A DNA stretch of 63,996 nucleotides, from positions 1-63,996 of the forward strand of contig NZ_VIUE01000033.1 in the NCBI RefSeq assembly GCF_007828215.1. Direction: 5' to 3'. Under the pieces are notes generated by a model. The model was not told the DNA's origin, ran no database searches, and saw nothing but the letters and a program-made list of their open reading frames with translations. This document shows positions 51,629 to 61,227 of the stretch, in pieces; the first letter of the stretch is position 1; each line of letters opens with the position of its first letter. The position numbers and the translations under genes were made by a program. Source of the DNA: Pseudomonas sp. SJZ074. GTDB taxonomy: Bacteria > Pseudomonadota > Gammaproteobacteria > Pseudomonadales > Pseudomonadaceae.

Positions 51629-53293
51629 TCAGGCCAGTTTCTTGTGCCGTACCCGATGTGGCTGGGCAGCCGCTTCGCCGAGGCGCTTCTTGCGATCGGC
51701 TTCGTACTCGGTGTAGTTGCCTTCGAAGAATACCGCCTGGGAATCGTCTTCGTACGCCAGAATGTGGGTCGCCACGCGGTCGAGGAACCACCGATCGTGG
51801 GAGATCACAATGGCGGCGCCCGGGAAGTCCAGCAGGGCTTCTTCCAGCGAACGCAGGGTTTCGACGTCGAGGTCGTTGGACGGTTCGTCGAGCAGCAGGA
51901 CGTTGCCACCCTCCTTCAAGGTCAGCGCCAGGTGCAAGCGACCGCGCTCACCACCGGACAGGTCCTTGACGAACTTCTGCTGGTCGCCGCCCTTGAAGTT
52001 GAAGCGGCCCACGTAGGTGCGCGACGGGATTTCGTAGTTGCCGATGCGGATCTGATCGGAACCGTCGGAGATCTGCTGGAACACCGTCTTGCTGCCGTCC
52101 AGGTCTTCGCGGCTCTGGTCGACGCAGGCCAGTTGCACGGTTTCGCCAATTTCGATGGTGCCCGAATCCGGGGTTTCCTTGCCCATCAGCATGCGGAACA
52201 GCGTGGATTTACCCGCACCGTTACCACCGATCACACCGACGATGGCGCCTTTGGGCATGGAGAACGACAGGTTGTCGATCAACACGCGATCGCCGTAGCC
52301 CTTGGTGACGTTCTTGAATTCGATGACCTTGTCACCCAGGCGCGGACCGGCCGGGATGTAGATCTCGTTGGTTTCGCTGCGCTTCTGGAATTCCTGGGAC
52401 TGCATTTCCTCGAAGCGTTGCAGACGGGCCTTGGATTTGGACTGGCGGGCCTTGGCGCCTTTGCGCACCCACTCCAGTTCTTCTTTCATGGCTTTTTCAT
52501 GGGCCGACTGCTGCTTGGATTCCTGAGCCAGACGCTCGGACTTGGCTTCCAGCCAGCCCGAATAGTTGCCCTCGTATGGAATGCCCGCGCCGCGGTCGAG
52601 TTCCAGGATCCAGCCGGCGACGTTATCCAGGAAGTACCGGTCGTGGGTAATCGCTACCACGGTGCCCGGGAAATCGTGCAGGAAGTGTTCGAGCCAGGCG
52701 ACGGAATCGGCGTCCAGGTGGTTGGTCGGTTCGTCGAGCAGCAGCATGTCCGGGGCGGACAGCAACAGGCGGCACAGGGCCACACGGCGTTTTTCACCAC
52801 CGGACAGGTGTTCGACCTTCGCTTCCCACGCCGGCAGGCGCAGGGCGTCGGCGGCAACTTCCAGCTGGCGCTCCAGGTTATGGCCATCGCTGGCCTGCAG
52901 GATCGCTTCGAGCTTGGCCTGTTCGGCCGCCAGCTTGTCGAAGTCGGCATCCGGATCAGCGTAGGCGGCGTAGACCTCGTCCAGGCGCGCCTGGGCATCC
53001 TTGATCACGCTGACCGCTTCCTCGACCACTTCACGCACGGTCTTGGTCGGGTCCAGTTGAGGCTCCTGGGGCAGGTAGCCGATGTTCAGGTCCGGCATCG
53101 GGCGGGCTTCGCCGTCGAATTCGGTATCGACGCCGGCCATGATCTTCAGCAACGTGGATTTACCCGAACCGTTGAGGCCCAGCACGCCGATCTTGGCGCC
53201 GGGGAAGAAAGAGAGCGAAATGTTTTTCAGGATTTCCCGCTTCGGCGGAACAACTTTGCTCAGCCGATGCATGGTGAAGACGTATTGAGCCAT
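51629..53293 (-). CDS. ettA: Energy-dependent translational throttle EttA
   Basis: ABC-F ATPase that binds the ribosomal E site and gates early elongation according to the ATP/ADP ratio. The 554-residue protein has two nucleotide-binding domains, with Walker A GLNGSGKST (about residue 39) and GGNGAGKST, signature motifs LSGGEKRR and LSGGERGR, and Walker B DEPTNHLD and DEPSNDLD. The interdomain linker (about 240-320, Lys/Glu-rich) and the arm identify EttA. It has no membrane segments. The ATG at 53293 (MAQYVFTMHRL) is the known start. It is convergent with the GreA/GreB-like gene. Confidence 0.95.
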   Translation of the reverse strand: MAQYVFTMHRLSKVVPPKREILKNISLSFFPGAKIGVLGLNGSGKSTLLKIMAGVDTEFDGEARPMPDLNIGYLPQEPQLDPTKTVREVVEEAVSVIKDAQARLDEVYAAYADPDADFDKLAAEQAKLEAILQASDGHNLERQLEVAADALRLPAWEAKVEHLSGGEKRRVALCRLLLSAPDMLLLDEPTNHLDADSVAWLEHFLHDFPGTVVAITHDRYFLDNVAGWILELDRGAGIPYEGNYSGWLEAKSERLAQESKQQSAHEKAMKEELEWVRKGAKARQSKSKARLQRFEEMQSQEFQKRSETNEIYIPAGPRLGDKVIEFKNVTKGYGDRVLIDNLSFSMPKGAIVGVIGGNGAGKSTLFRMLMGKETPDSGTIEIGETVQLACVDQSREDLDGSKTVFQQISDGSDQIRIGNYEIPSRTYVGRFNFKGGDQQKFVKDLSGGERGRLHLALTLKEGGNVLLLDEPSNDLDVETLRSLEEALLDFPGAAIVISHDRWFLDRVATHILAYEDDSQAVFFEGNYTEYEADRKKRLGEAAAQPHRVRHKKLA

Positions 53294-53529
53294 GGTGAAC
53301 CTAGCGTCTGTGACAGGTGAAAAGAACGAACCAGGCCATGCACGGCGCCGGCAGTTGACGGTCATCAATGCCAGCGGGGCAGCTAAAGCCTGGGGATCTG
53401 GAGCTGGAACGCTCTTGTTTGACCGGCAAAGCTACCTCAACCGTCCGTCAAGGTCCAGCCACTAGGGGCTGGCACTTTGCCACAAGGCAAGGCATGCTAG
53501 CCGCCCTTCGGGCGTCCGGCTTATAGTGC

Positions 53530-56500
53530 GTGTCGCGCCAGTCCAGCAAACCGCAGGATTACAGCTTGTCCAACGTCACGCCGACCCTGTCCCCACGCGC
53601 ACCGGATACCGTGCCCGGCTCGCCCCTGCGCGGGACATTGAAGGGCGCCCTGGCCACGCTGGTACTGCTGTTGCTCGGATTGCTCTTCTGGCAGTTGCTC
53701 GACCAACTGCGCGTCACCCAGCAGCAACAGCGCCAGTACACCATCGATTACACCGCCGACCTGGCTGCGCAAGTCAGCCTGAACATGGCCCTGAACGCGC
53801 AAATCGCCCTCAATCTGCTACCGATCGTCGAACAACCGCAGACAGCCGACGAACAGCAGGCCCTGCTGCACAAACTTCAGCAATCGCTACCCCAGTTACG
53901 CAGCCTGGCATTGCTGAGTCCGTCCGGCATGGTGCTCAGCGACACCGACCCCGACAGCCACGATGCCGGCTATCTCAGTGAGCTGGTGCACCGCAGTCAC
54001 AACCAGGCGCATTACTTCAGTAACGCCGACAACGGCTCCGTGGTGCATCTGTTGTTGTACCAGGCCAGCGGCAATACCCACGGTTACTGGGCCTTGCGCC
54101 TGACCCCGAATTTCTTCTCCACGCTGATCAAACAGGCCGATACCGGGTTGCGCCCACTGTGGCTGGTGGAAAACCGTCTCAACCAACAAATTGTCAGCCG
54201 TGACGAGAGCCTGCCATCGATCACCCTCTCGCACTTGTCGCCGGACGATCTGGATAACACCGTGTTGACCGTGCCGCTGAGCAGCAGCGATTGGCAACTG
54301 CGGGGGCTGTTCGACCGCCGCCAGGTGCTCGAACAACTGTTACCGGCCTTCATCGGCAAATGCCTGCTGGGCCTGGCGTTTTCGATGTTGCCGGTCATCG
54401 CCCTGCTGAACATGCGCCGCCGCCAGCGGCAACTGCACGAAGGTCGCCGGCGCTACCAGGACATTTTCGAAGGCACCGGCGTGGCCCTGTGCGTACTCGA
54501 CCTCTCCAGCCTCAAGTCATTCTTCGTCCGGGCCGGCCTGCACAATGGCGATCAACTGCGGGCGTGGATGAAAGTCCCGCACCAGCTCGAGCAGCTGCAA
54601 CAGGAAGTGCGCATCACCGAAGTCAACCAGATGGCGTTGCGGCTGCTCAACGTCGACTCCTGTGAACAGGCCTGGCAGTTGCTGGTGGGCAAGGGCCCGC
54701 AGGACAACAATCCGGTCGGTCCGCAATTGCTCGAAACCCTGCTCGATCAGCACAAGCAGTTGGAACTGGAGATCAAACTCCGGGACGCCCACGGCCGTGA
54801 CCAGCATCTCTGGCTGGTACTGCGCCTGCCGGAAAAGCAGGACGACTACAACGCCGTTATCCTGAGCATCAACGACATCACCAGCCGCAAGCTGATCGAA
54901 CTCTCGTTGCTCGAGCGCGAAGGCTTCTGGTCCGACGTGGTGCGTACCGTGCCGGATCATCTCTACGTGCAGGATGTCATCAGCCAGCGGATGATCTTCA
55001 GCAACCACCACCTGGGCCAGACCCTGGGGTATGACCGCACCGAACTGCACCAGATGGGCGAGTACTTCTGGGAAATCCTGCTGCACAGCGACGATGCCGA
55101 CCATTACCATACGTTGCGCCAGGAACAGCGGCGCGGCGGCTATGCGCATCTGTTGCAATGCCAACTGCGCTTCCGCCATCGCGATGGCAAATGGCGACGC
55201 TTCGACATCCGCGAACAAGCCCTGGCCCGGGACCGGCATGACCAGGTAACGCGGATCATTGGTGTGGCGAAGGACGTCACCGAGCAGATCGAGGCCAGCG
55301 AGTCGCTGCGTGACAGCGAACAGCGCTACCGGATGCTCGCCGAGAGCATCAGCGATGTGATTTTCTCCACCGACAGCAAGCTTTCGCTCAATTACGTCAG
55401 CCCGTCGGTGCAAGCGGTGCTGGGCTACAACGCCGACTGGATCTTCCAGAACGGCTGGCAGTCGACCATTGCCAATCCGCAGCAACTGACCGGCATCTAT
55501 ACCCTGATGGACCGGGTCAGCAAGGCGCTCGACAAGCCCGCGCAACTGGCCGAGCTGCGCAATCAGATGCAGACCCAGCTGTTCCTGTTCGACTGCCTGC
55601 GTGCCGACGGACGCAAGATCCCCATCGAACTGCGGCTGGTGCTGGTCTGGGACGATGCCGGCGGATTCGAAGGCGTGCTTGGCGTCGGTCGCGACATCAG
55701 CCAGCAACGGCGCGCCGAAAAAGACCTGCGCATGGCCGCCACGGTATTCGAGCATTCGACCTCGGCGATCCTGATCACCGATCCGGCCGGTTACATTGTC
55801 CAGGCCAACGAGGCCTTCAGCCGGGTCAGTGGCTACGCGGTGTCCCAGGTGTTGGACCAGTTGCCGAGCATGCTGACCGTGGACGATCAGCAGGAGGCCC
55901 ACCTGCGCTACGTGCTCAAGCAGCTGCAACAACACAGCTCCTGGGAAGGCGAGGTCTGGCTCAAGCGCCGTAACGGCGAACATTACCCGGCCTGGGTCGG
56001 CATCACGGCGGTGCTGGATGATGAAGGCGACCTGGCCAGTTACGTGTGCTTCTTCAGCGACATCAGCGAACGCAAGGCCAGCGAACAGCGCATCCATCGC
56101 CTGGCCTATTACGACGCCCTCACCCACCTGCCCAACCGCACGCTGTTCCAGGACCGCCTGCACACCGCGCTGCAATCGGCCGAGCGGCAGAAGAACTGGG
56201 TCGTGCTGATGTTCCTCGACCTGGACCGGTTCAAACCGATCAACGACTCCCTGGGGCATGCCGCCGGCGACCGGATGCTCAAGGACATGGCGACACGGCT
56301 GCTCGGCTGCGTCGCCGACGACGACACCGTGGCGCGCATGGGCGGCGACGAGTTCACCCTGTTGCTGGAGCCGCGCTCCAGCCGGGAAACGGCGCTGAAC
56401 CGGGCCATCAACGTGGCGGAGCAGATCCTCGCCAGCCTGGTCCGGCCATTCGTGCTCGAAGGCCGGGAGTTCTTCGTCACGGCCAGTATCGGTATCGCCT

Positions 56501-57414
56501 TGAGTCCCCAGGACGGCAACGAACTGAGCCAGTTGATGAAGAACGCCGACACGGCGATGTATCACGCCAAGGAGCGCGGCAAGAACAACTTCCAGTTCTA
56601 TCAGGCCGACATGAACGCCAGTGCCCTGGAACGCCTGGAACTGGAAAGCGACCTGCGCCACGCCCTCGAGCAGAATGAATTCGTGCTGTACTACCAGCCG
56701 CAGTTCAGTGGCGACGGCAAACGCTTGACCGGCGCCGAGGCCCTGCTGCGCTGGCGTCATCCGCGACGCGGGCTGGTGCCGCCAGGGGACTTCATCCCGG
56801 TGCTGGAAGAACTCGGGTTGGTGGTGGACGTCGGCGACTGGGTCATCGACGAGGCCTGCCGACAGCTCAAGACCTGGCACCAGGCCAAGGTCCGGGTGCC
56901 GAAAGTCTCGGTCAACATCTCGGCCCGACAGTTCTCCGATGGCCAATTGGGTACGCGAATCGCCAATATCCTGCGCAGCACAGGCCTGTCACCGGCCTGC
57001 CTGGAGCTGGAGCTGACGGAAAGCATCCTGATGCGCGAAGTCAGCGAGGCGATGCAGATCCTGGCCGGGTTGAAAAACCTCGGCCTGAGCATCGCCGTGG
57101 ATGACTTCGGCACCGGTTATTCGTCGCTCAACTACCTCAAGCAGTTCCCTATCGACGTGCTGAAGATCGATCGCACCTTCGTCGACGGCCTGCCATCCGG
57201 TGAACAGGACGCGCAGATCGCCCGGGCGATCATCGCCATGGCCCACAGCCTCAACCTGGCGGTGATCGCCGAAGGCGTCGAGACCCACGAACAACTGGAC
57301 TTCCTGCGCGAGCACGGCTGCGACGAAGTCCAAGGCTACCTGTTCGGTCGCCCGATGCCTGCCCACCGGTTCGAAGCGCAGTTCAGCAATGATGCGCTGT
57401 TCATGCTCGATTAA
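53530..57414 (+). CDS. morA: PAS/GGDEF/EAL cyclic-di-GMP protein MorA
   Basis: Membrane protein of 1294 residues acting on cyclic-di-GMP; in P. putida and P. aeruginosa MorA controls motility and biofilm formation. A first membrane helix is at about residues 37-58 and a second at about 280-300, enclosing a periplasmic sensor of about 220 residues. Several PAS/PAC domains follow (about 305-850). The GGDEF domain has an intact MGGDEF (about 937-942), and the EAL domain begins with EALLRW (about 1070), with the DDFGTGYSSL, EGVE and GYLFGRPM motifs present. Both activities look possible. The start is GTG at 53530, with a poor ribosome site, so the exact start is uncertain. It lies directly upstream of glyA, as in P. 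aeruginosa (PA4601-PA4602). Confidence 0.9.
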   Translation: MSRQSSKPQDYSLSNVTPTLSPRAPDTVPGSPLRGTLKGALATLVLLLLGLLFWQLLDQLRVTQQQQRQYTIDYTADLAAQVSLNMALNAQIALNLLPIVEQPQTADEQQALLHKLQQSLPQLRSLALLSPSGMVLSDTDPDSHDAGYLSELVHRSHNQAHYFSNADNGSVVHLLLYQASGNTHGYWALRLTPNFFSTLIKQADTGLRPLWLVENRLNQQIVSRDESLPSITLSHLSPDDLDNTVLTVPLSSSDWQLRGLFDRRQVLEQLLPAFIGKCLLGLAFSMLPVIALLNMRRRQRQLHEGRRRYQDIFEGTGVALCVLDLSSLKSFFVRAGLHNGDQLRAWMKVPHQLEQLQQEVRITEVNQMALRLLNVDSCEQAWQLLVGKGPQDNNPVGPQLLETLLDQHKQLELEIKLRDAHGRDQHLWLVLRLPEKQDDYNAVILSINDITSRKLIELSLLEREGFWSDVVRTVPDHLYVQDVISQRMIFSNHHLGQTLGYDRTELHQMGEYFWEILLHSDDADHYHTLRQEQRRGGYAHLLQCQLRFRHRDGKWRRFDIREQALARDRHDQVTRIIGVAKDVTEQIEASESLRDSEQRYRMLAESISDVIFSTDSKLSLNYVSPSVQAVLGYNADWIFQNGWQSTIANPQQLTGIYTLMDRVSKALDKPAQLAELRNQMQTQLFLFDCLRADGRKIPIELRLVLVWDDAGGFEGVLGVGRDISQQRRAEKDLRMAATVFEHSTSAILITDPAGYIVQANEAFSRVSGYAVSQVLDQLPSMLTVDDQQEAHLRYVLKQLQQHSSWEGEVWLKRRNGEHYPAWVGITAVLDDEGDLASYVCFFSDISERKASEQRIHRLAYYDALTHLPNRTLFQDRLHTALQSAERQKNWVVLMFLDLDRFKPINDSLGHAAGDRMLKDMATRLLGCVADDDTVARMGGDEFTLLLEPRSSRETALNRAINVAEQILASLVRPFVLEGREFFVTASIGIALSPQDGNELSQLMKNADTAMYHAKERGKNNFQFYQADMNASALERLELESDLRHALEQNEFVLYYQPQFSGDGKRLTGAEALLRWRHPRRGLVPPGDFIPVLEELGLVVDVGDWVIDEACRQLKTWHQAKVRVPKVSVNISARQFSDGQLGTRIANILRSTGLSPACLELELTESILMREVSEAMQILAGLKNLGLSIAVDDFGTGYSSLNYLKQFPIDVLKIDRTFVDGLPSGEQDAQIARAIIAMAHSLNLAVIAEGVETHEQLDFLREHGCDEVQGYLFGRPMPAHRFEAQFSNDALFMLD

Positions 57415-57422
57415 AGCAGCGG

Positions 57423-57485
57423 CAAGCTGGAGCAAAGCCAGCCCGCATTTAGCTTGCAGCTTGTCGCTTGCATCTTGAAGCTGAA
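57423..57485 (+). repeat. Heptamer tandem repeat with inverted CAAGCT
   Basis: Five heptamers in a row (AGCTTGC, AGCTTGT, CGCTTGC, ATCTTGA, AGCTGAA at 57451-57485) are preceded by GGCAAGCTGG, which can pair with the AGCTTGC units. It lies between morA and glyA and may form a transcript-end hairpin. Confidence 0.6.
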
Positions 57486-57560
57486 TTCCTTTCATACCCC
57501 TTCCAAAAGCGGTTGGGTTAGAATGCCTCCCTTTTCTGCCCCCGATCCTTGAGGACCGCC

Positions 57561-58814
57561 ATGTTCAGCCGTGATTTGACTATTGCCAAGTACGACGCCG
57601 ATCTCTTTGCCGCCATGGAGCAAGAAGCTCAGCGCCAGGAAGAGCACATTGAGCTGATCGCTTCGGAAAACTACACCAGCCCCGCGGTGATGGAAGCTCA
57701 AGGCTCGGTATTGACCAACAAATACGCCGAAGGCTACCCGGGCAAGCGCTACTACGGTGGTTGCGAATACGTCGACGTGGTCGAGCAACTGGCCATCGAC
57801 CGCGCCAAGGAGCTGTTCGGCGCCGATTACGCCAACGTCCAGCCCCACGCCGGTTCCCAGGCCAACGCTGCCGTTTATCTGGCGCTGCTGTCGGCTGGCG
57901 ATACCATTCTGGGCATGAGCCTGGCCCACGGCGGTCACCTGACCCACGGTGCCAGCGTTTCGTCCTCCGGCAAGCTGTACAACGCCGTCCAGTACGGCAT
58001 CGACGGCAACGGCCTGATCGACTACGACGAAGTCGAGCGCCTGGCCCTCGAACACAAGCCGAAAATGATCGTGGCCGGTTTCTCCGCCTACTCCCAGGTC
58101 CTTGACTTCCCGCGTTTCCGCGCCATCGCCGACAAGGTCGGTGCCTACCTGTTCGTGGACATGGCCCACGTCGCCGGCCTGGTCGCCGCTGGCGTCTACC
58201 CGAACCCGGTGCCATTCGCCGACGTGGTCACCACCACCACCCACAAGACCCTGCGCGGTCCACGTGGCGGCCTGATCCTGGCTCGTGCCAACGCCGACAT
58301 CGAGAAGAAGCTGAACTCCGCCGTGTTCCCGGGCGCCCAGGGTGGCCCGCTGGAGCACGTCATCGCCGCCAAGGCCATCTGCTTCAAGGAAGCCCTGCAA
58401 CCTGAGTTCAAGGCTTACCAGCAGCAGGTCGTGAAAAACGCCAAGGCCATGGCCGGCGTGTTCATCGAGCGTGGCTTCGACGTGGTGTCCGGCGGTACCG
58501 AGAACCACCTGTTCCTGTTGTCGCTGATCAAGCAGGACATCTCCGGCAAAGACGCCGACGCGGCGCTGGGCAAGGCGTTCATCACCGTTAACAAGAACTC
58601 GGTGCCAAACGACCCACGTTCTCCGTTCGTCACCTCCGGCCTGCGCTTCGGCACACCGGCCGTGACCACTCGCGGCTTCAAGGAAGCCGAGTGCAAGGAA
58701 CTGGCCGGCTGGATCTGCGACATCCTCGCCGACCTGAACAACGAAGCGGTGATTGACGCCGTTCGCGAGAAGGTCAAGGCGATCTGCAAGAAGCTACCGG
58801 TGTACGGCGCTTAA
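57561..58814 (+). CDS. glyA: Serine hydroxymethyltransferase GlyA
   Basis: PLP enzyme that converts serine to glycine and charges tetrahydrofolate with one carbon. The 417-residue protein has the PLP-lysine motif VVTTTTHKTLRGPRGG (Lys at about 229), the IASENYTSPAVMEAQGS N-terminal segment and GGTENHLFLL near the C-terminal domain. I use the ATG at 57561 (MFSRDLTIAKYD), preceded by TGAGGA; an ATG-less extension of four codons is not needed. It is the second gene after morA and ends in a strong terminator. Pseudomonads usually have more than one glyA. Confidence 0.97.
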   Translation: MFSRDLTIAKYDADLFAAMEQEAQRQEEHIELIASENYTSPAVMEAQGSVLTNKYAEGYPGKRYYGGCEYVDVVEQLAIDRAKELFGADYANVQPHAGSQANAAVYLALLSAGDTILGMSLAHGGHLTHGASVSSSGKLYNAVQYGIDGNGLIDYDEVERLALEHKPKMIVAGFSAYSQVLDFPRFRAIADKVGAYLFVDMAHVAGLVAAGVYPNPVPFADVVTTTTHKTLRGPRGGLILARANADIEKKLNSAVFPGAQGGPLEHVIAAKAICFKEALQPEFKAYQQQVVKNAKAMAGVFIERGFDVVSGGTENHLFLLSLIKQDISGKDADAALGKAFITVNKNSVPNDPRSPFVTSGLRFGTPAVTTRGFKEAECKELAGWICDILADLNNEAVIDAVREKVKAICKKLPVYGA

Positions 58815-58834
58815 TCAGCCCGGCCAACCGCCAT

Positions 58835-58872
58835 GAAAAAAGGCCCGCATCGGAAGATGCGGGCCTTTTTTC
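58835..58872 (+). terminator. Rho-independent terminator of glyA
   Basis: AAGGCCCGCATC pairs with GATGCGGGCCTT around GGAA and is followed by a T run. Confidence 0.93.
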
Positions 58873-59046
58873 ATCTAATTTCAACAAGAGCCGCGCCAGC
58901 CAACTCCAAGTCTTTTCCTAACTTCAACGGCGTTCCACTTAACGCCTTGCAATACTCACGCGGCATCACCAGCCGAGAATTCCATTACTATCGAATCCGT
59001 TTAAACAGCGCAACTTATCAGACTCAATAAAGGATTCGAATACTAC

Positions 59047-59592
59047 ATGGACAGTACACACTCTTTCGAGGCAACACTCAGCCTGCCCGATACGCATGTC
59101 AACTTACTGGAAATGTTGCACGGCAAACCCGCACTGGCCACGGTCAGTTCATTCAGCGGCGGTTTCTTTACCGGCAGGCCGCAGACCCTTGACCACTCGC
59201 ACCTGCTGGGAATGCGCTCCCATGGCGAGGGGGCCGTCGCACAGCCGCTGAGGCTCGACTTCCGCGCCACGCAAGAGGGCTACAGGTTATGCATCAAAAA
59301 CCCTGGCGAACATTACAACAAGTTGATCGGCAAACGTTGGTTGGAAGTATTTGGTGTCACCCATTCGCCTATCGACACCCCCACTGCAGTTACTTTGATC
59401 GATCGCCATGACAATGTGATTACTCGGGCCGATATCAAGGCACGGCATACGCCTGTTTCACTCATGACCACCAATAATAAATATATCGGCGGACTAAAAG
59501 TTCGAGGATCACCCTATCTTTATCTCGCCGAAACGGAACAAAAGTCTCGGATAACTTTCATTCTGAGCATTCTTGAGGCAAGGCACGCCTGA
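59047..59592 (+). CDS. Unrecognised 181-residue orphan protein
   Basis: I do not recognise this protein. It begins MDSTHSFEATLSLPDTHVNL, has no signal peptide or membrane segment, and contains a His/Gly-rich region around residues 40-70 (SSFSGGFFTGRPQTLDHSHL). A second half with alternating hydrophobic residues suggests beta structure (YRLCIKNPGEHYNKLIG, then AVTLIDRHDNVITRADIK). One cysteine only (about residue 81). A weak AAGGA (59031-59035) precedes the ATG. The DNA before and at its end is more AT-rich than the neighbouring core genes, which hints at a different origin. It starts an accessory-looking segment between glyA and yjiA. Confidence 0.65.
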   Translation: MDSTHSFEATLSLPDTHVNLLEMLHGKPALATVSSFSGGFFTGRPQTLDHSHLLGMRSHGEGAVAQPLRLDFRATQEGYRLCIKNPGEHYNKLIGKRWLEVFGVTHSPIDTPTAVTLIDRHDNVITRADIKARHTPVSLMTTNNKYIGGLKVRGSPYLYLAETEQKSRITFILSILEARHA

Positions 59593-59690
59593 TCCAGGTC
59601 CGGGCCAGTTGAGGACACGTCACCGGCTCAACGGTGGTGAATTTTCCTCGCCACCTCCAACGACCCAAGTACGCCGGTTTCGAATCATCT

Positions 59691-59699
59691 GGTAAGACC
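59691..59699 (+). promoter_or_regulatory. FadR/PdhR-type operator O1
   Basis: The core GGTAAGACC lies in the palindrome CTGGTAAGACCGG, matching the TGGTNNNACCA shape of FadR-subfamily GntR operators. It is about 35 bp upstream of a possible -35 box. Confidence 0.55.
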
Positions 59700-59725
59700 G
59701 GTCATGCCAAATTCAGAAAATCAGC

Positions 59726-59754
59726 TTGCGGAATTCAAAAAACAGGGCCTAGAC
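59726..59754 (+). promoter_or_regulatory. Possible promoter of the symporter operon
   Basis: TTGCGG, a 17-bp spacer and CTAGAC: a weak match, but it lies between the two GGTAAGACC operators and 100 bp before the symporter start. No gene is seen in 59593-59853. Confidence 0.35.
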
Positions 59755-59775
59755 TGCCACTGCACTGGACAAACC

Positions 59776-59784
59776 GGTAAGACC
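59776..59784 (+). promoter_or_regulatory. FadR/PdhR-type operator O2
   Basis: A second exact GGTAAGACC (within CCGGTAAGACCAC), 85 bp from the first, about eight helical turns, so bound dimers could face each other and loop DNA across the promoter. Confidence 0.55.
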
Positions 59785-59853
59785 ACAATAATGAAGTCCT
59801 GACGCCCACCGCCTCGTGCTGGCGATAAGGACACCGACCCAGGAATTCCTCCC

Positions 59854-61167
59854 ATGCTCAAATGGTGCTCGCGTTCGATCTTCCTTCAAGTTGTCCTCGG
59901 ATTGGTGCTCGGCATTGTCTGCGGGCTTACCCTCCCAGAATATTCCGCACAGCTCAAACCCCTCGGCGATGGCTTCATCAAGTTGATCAAGATGCTCATC
60001 GGCCTGATCGTATTCTGCGTCGTGGTCAGTGGCATTTCCGGCGCCGGCGACCTCAAGAAGGTCGGGCGCATCGGCCTCAAGTCAGTCATCTACTTTGAAG
60101 TGCTGACCACCATCGCCCTGGTGATTGGCCTGGTACTGGCCTTCAGTACCGGCATCGGCAGTGGCGCGAACATTCATCTGGAGCAGTTTTCCAGTGCAGA
60201 CGTGAGTGACATCGCCCAGCGCGGCCAGCACATGGTGACCACCACGCAATTCCTGATGAACCTGATCCCGACCTCGGTGCTCGGTGCCTTCGCAGAGAAC
60301 AACATCCTGCAAGTGCTGCTGTTCTCGGTATTGTTCGGCAGTGCGCTGAACCTGGTGGGTGACGCAGCTTCGGGCATCTCCCGGCTGATCAACGAACTCA
60401 GCCACGTGATCTTCCGCATCATGGGTATGATCGTGCGTCTGGCCCCCATCGGCGTCTTCGGCGCCATCGCCTTCACCACCAGCAAATATGGGCTGGACTC
60501 GCTGCAGCACCTGGGCAGCCTGGTCGGCCTGTTCTACCTGACCTGCATTGCCTTCGTCGCCCTGATCCTGGGCCTGGTGATGCGCGCGTCGGGCCTGCCG
60601 ATGTTGCCGTTCCTCAAGTACCTGCGCGAAGAATTGCTCATCGTGCTCGGCACCGCCTCTTCGGACGCCGTGCTGCCACAAGTCATGCGCAAGCTCGAGC
60701 ACCTCGGGATCGGCAGTTCTACCGTGGGGCTGGTCATCCCGACCGGTTACTCGTTCAACCTGGACGGTTTCTCGATCTACCTGACCCTGGCCATCGTCTT
60801 CATCGCCAATGCCACCGGTACGCCCCTGGCGCTGACCGACCTGCTGACCATCCTGCTGGTGTCGCTGATCACATCCAAGGGAGCCCACGGGATTCCCGGC
60901 TCGGCACTGGTAATCCTGGCGGCCACGCTGACGGCGATCCCGGCGATTCCGGTGGTCGGCCTGGTGCTGGTGCTGGCGGTCGACTGGTTCATGGGCATCG
61001 GTCGCGCCCTGACCAACCTGATCGGCAATTGCGTGGCCACGGTGGCAATTGCCCGCTGGGAAAAAGACATCGATGTCCCGCGTGCGCGCAAGGTACTGTC
61101 CGGCCAACAGGGCTATACCTTCCAACCGAGAAAACCGGCGGGCAGCGCCCATCAGCAGCAATTCTGA
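59854..61167 (+). CDS. Dicarboxylate/cation symporter (DctA family)
   Basis: Membrane carrier of 437 residues in the DAACS family (DctA/GltP/SstT). Eight membrane segments and two re-entrant hairpins are visible. Family motifs are a serine-containing hairpin (GTASSDAVLPQVMRKLE), the NLDG motif (PTGYSFNLDGFSIYLTLA), which binds Na+ or H+ and substrate, and the second hairpin SKGAHGIPGSA. The sequence is close to DctA but is probably a paralogue; its substrate (C4-dicarboxylate, amino acid or another organic acid) is not shown. It is followed by two GntR regulators on the same strand, and the paired operators upstream suggest repression by one of them. Confidence 0.9.
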   Translation: MLKWCSRSIFLQVVLGLVLGIVCGLTLPEYSAQLKPLGDGFIKLIKMLIGLIVFCVVVSGISGAGDLKKVGRIGLKSVIYFEVLTTIALVIGLVLAFSTGIGSGANIHLEQFSSADVSDIAQRGQHMVTTTQFLMNLIPTSVLGAFAENNILQVLLFSVLFGSALNLVGDAASGISRLINELSHVIFRIMGMIVRLAPIGVFGAIAFTTSKYGLDSLQHLGSLVGLFYLTCIAFVALILGLVMRASGLPMLPFLKYLREELLIVLGTASSDAVLPQVMRKLEHLGIGSSTVGLVIPTGYSFNLDGFSIYLTLAIVFIANATGTPLALTDLLTILLVSLITSKGAHGIPGSALVILAATLTAIPAIPVVGLVLVLAVDWFMGIGRALTNLIGNCVATVAIARWEKDIDVPRARKVLSGQQGYTFQPRKPAGSAHQQQF

Positions 61168-61227
61168 AAGACCGCGATACCGACTCCCGAGCCGGCATCG
61201 CCTGATTGATTTTTGAAGGAGCATCGC

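Noticed and set aside
57486..57560. Possible glycine riboswitch before glyA
   Set aside because: The leader is too short and shows no tandem aptamer fold; only the heptamer repeat and a ribosome site are present.
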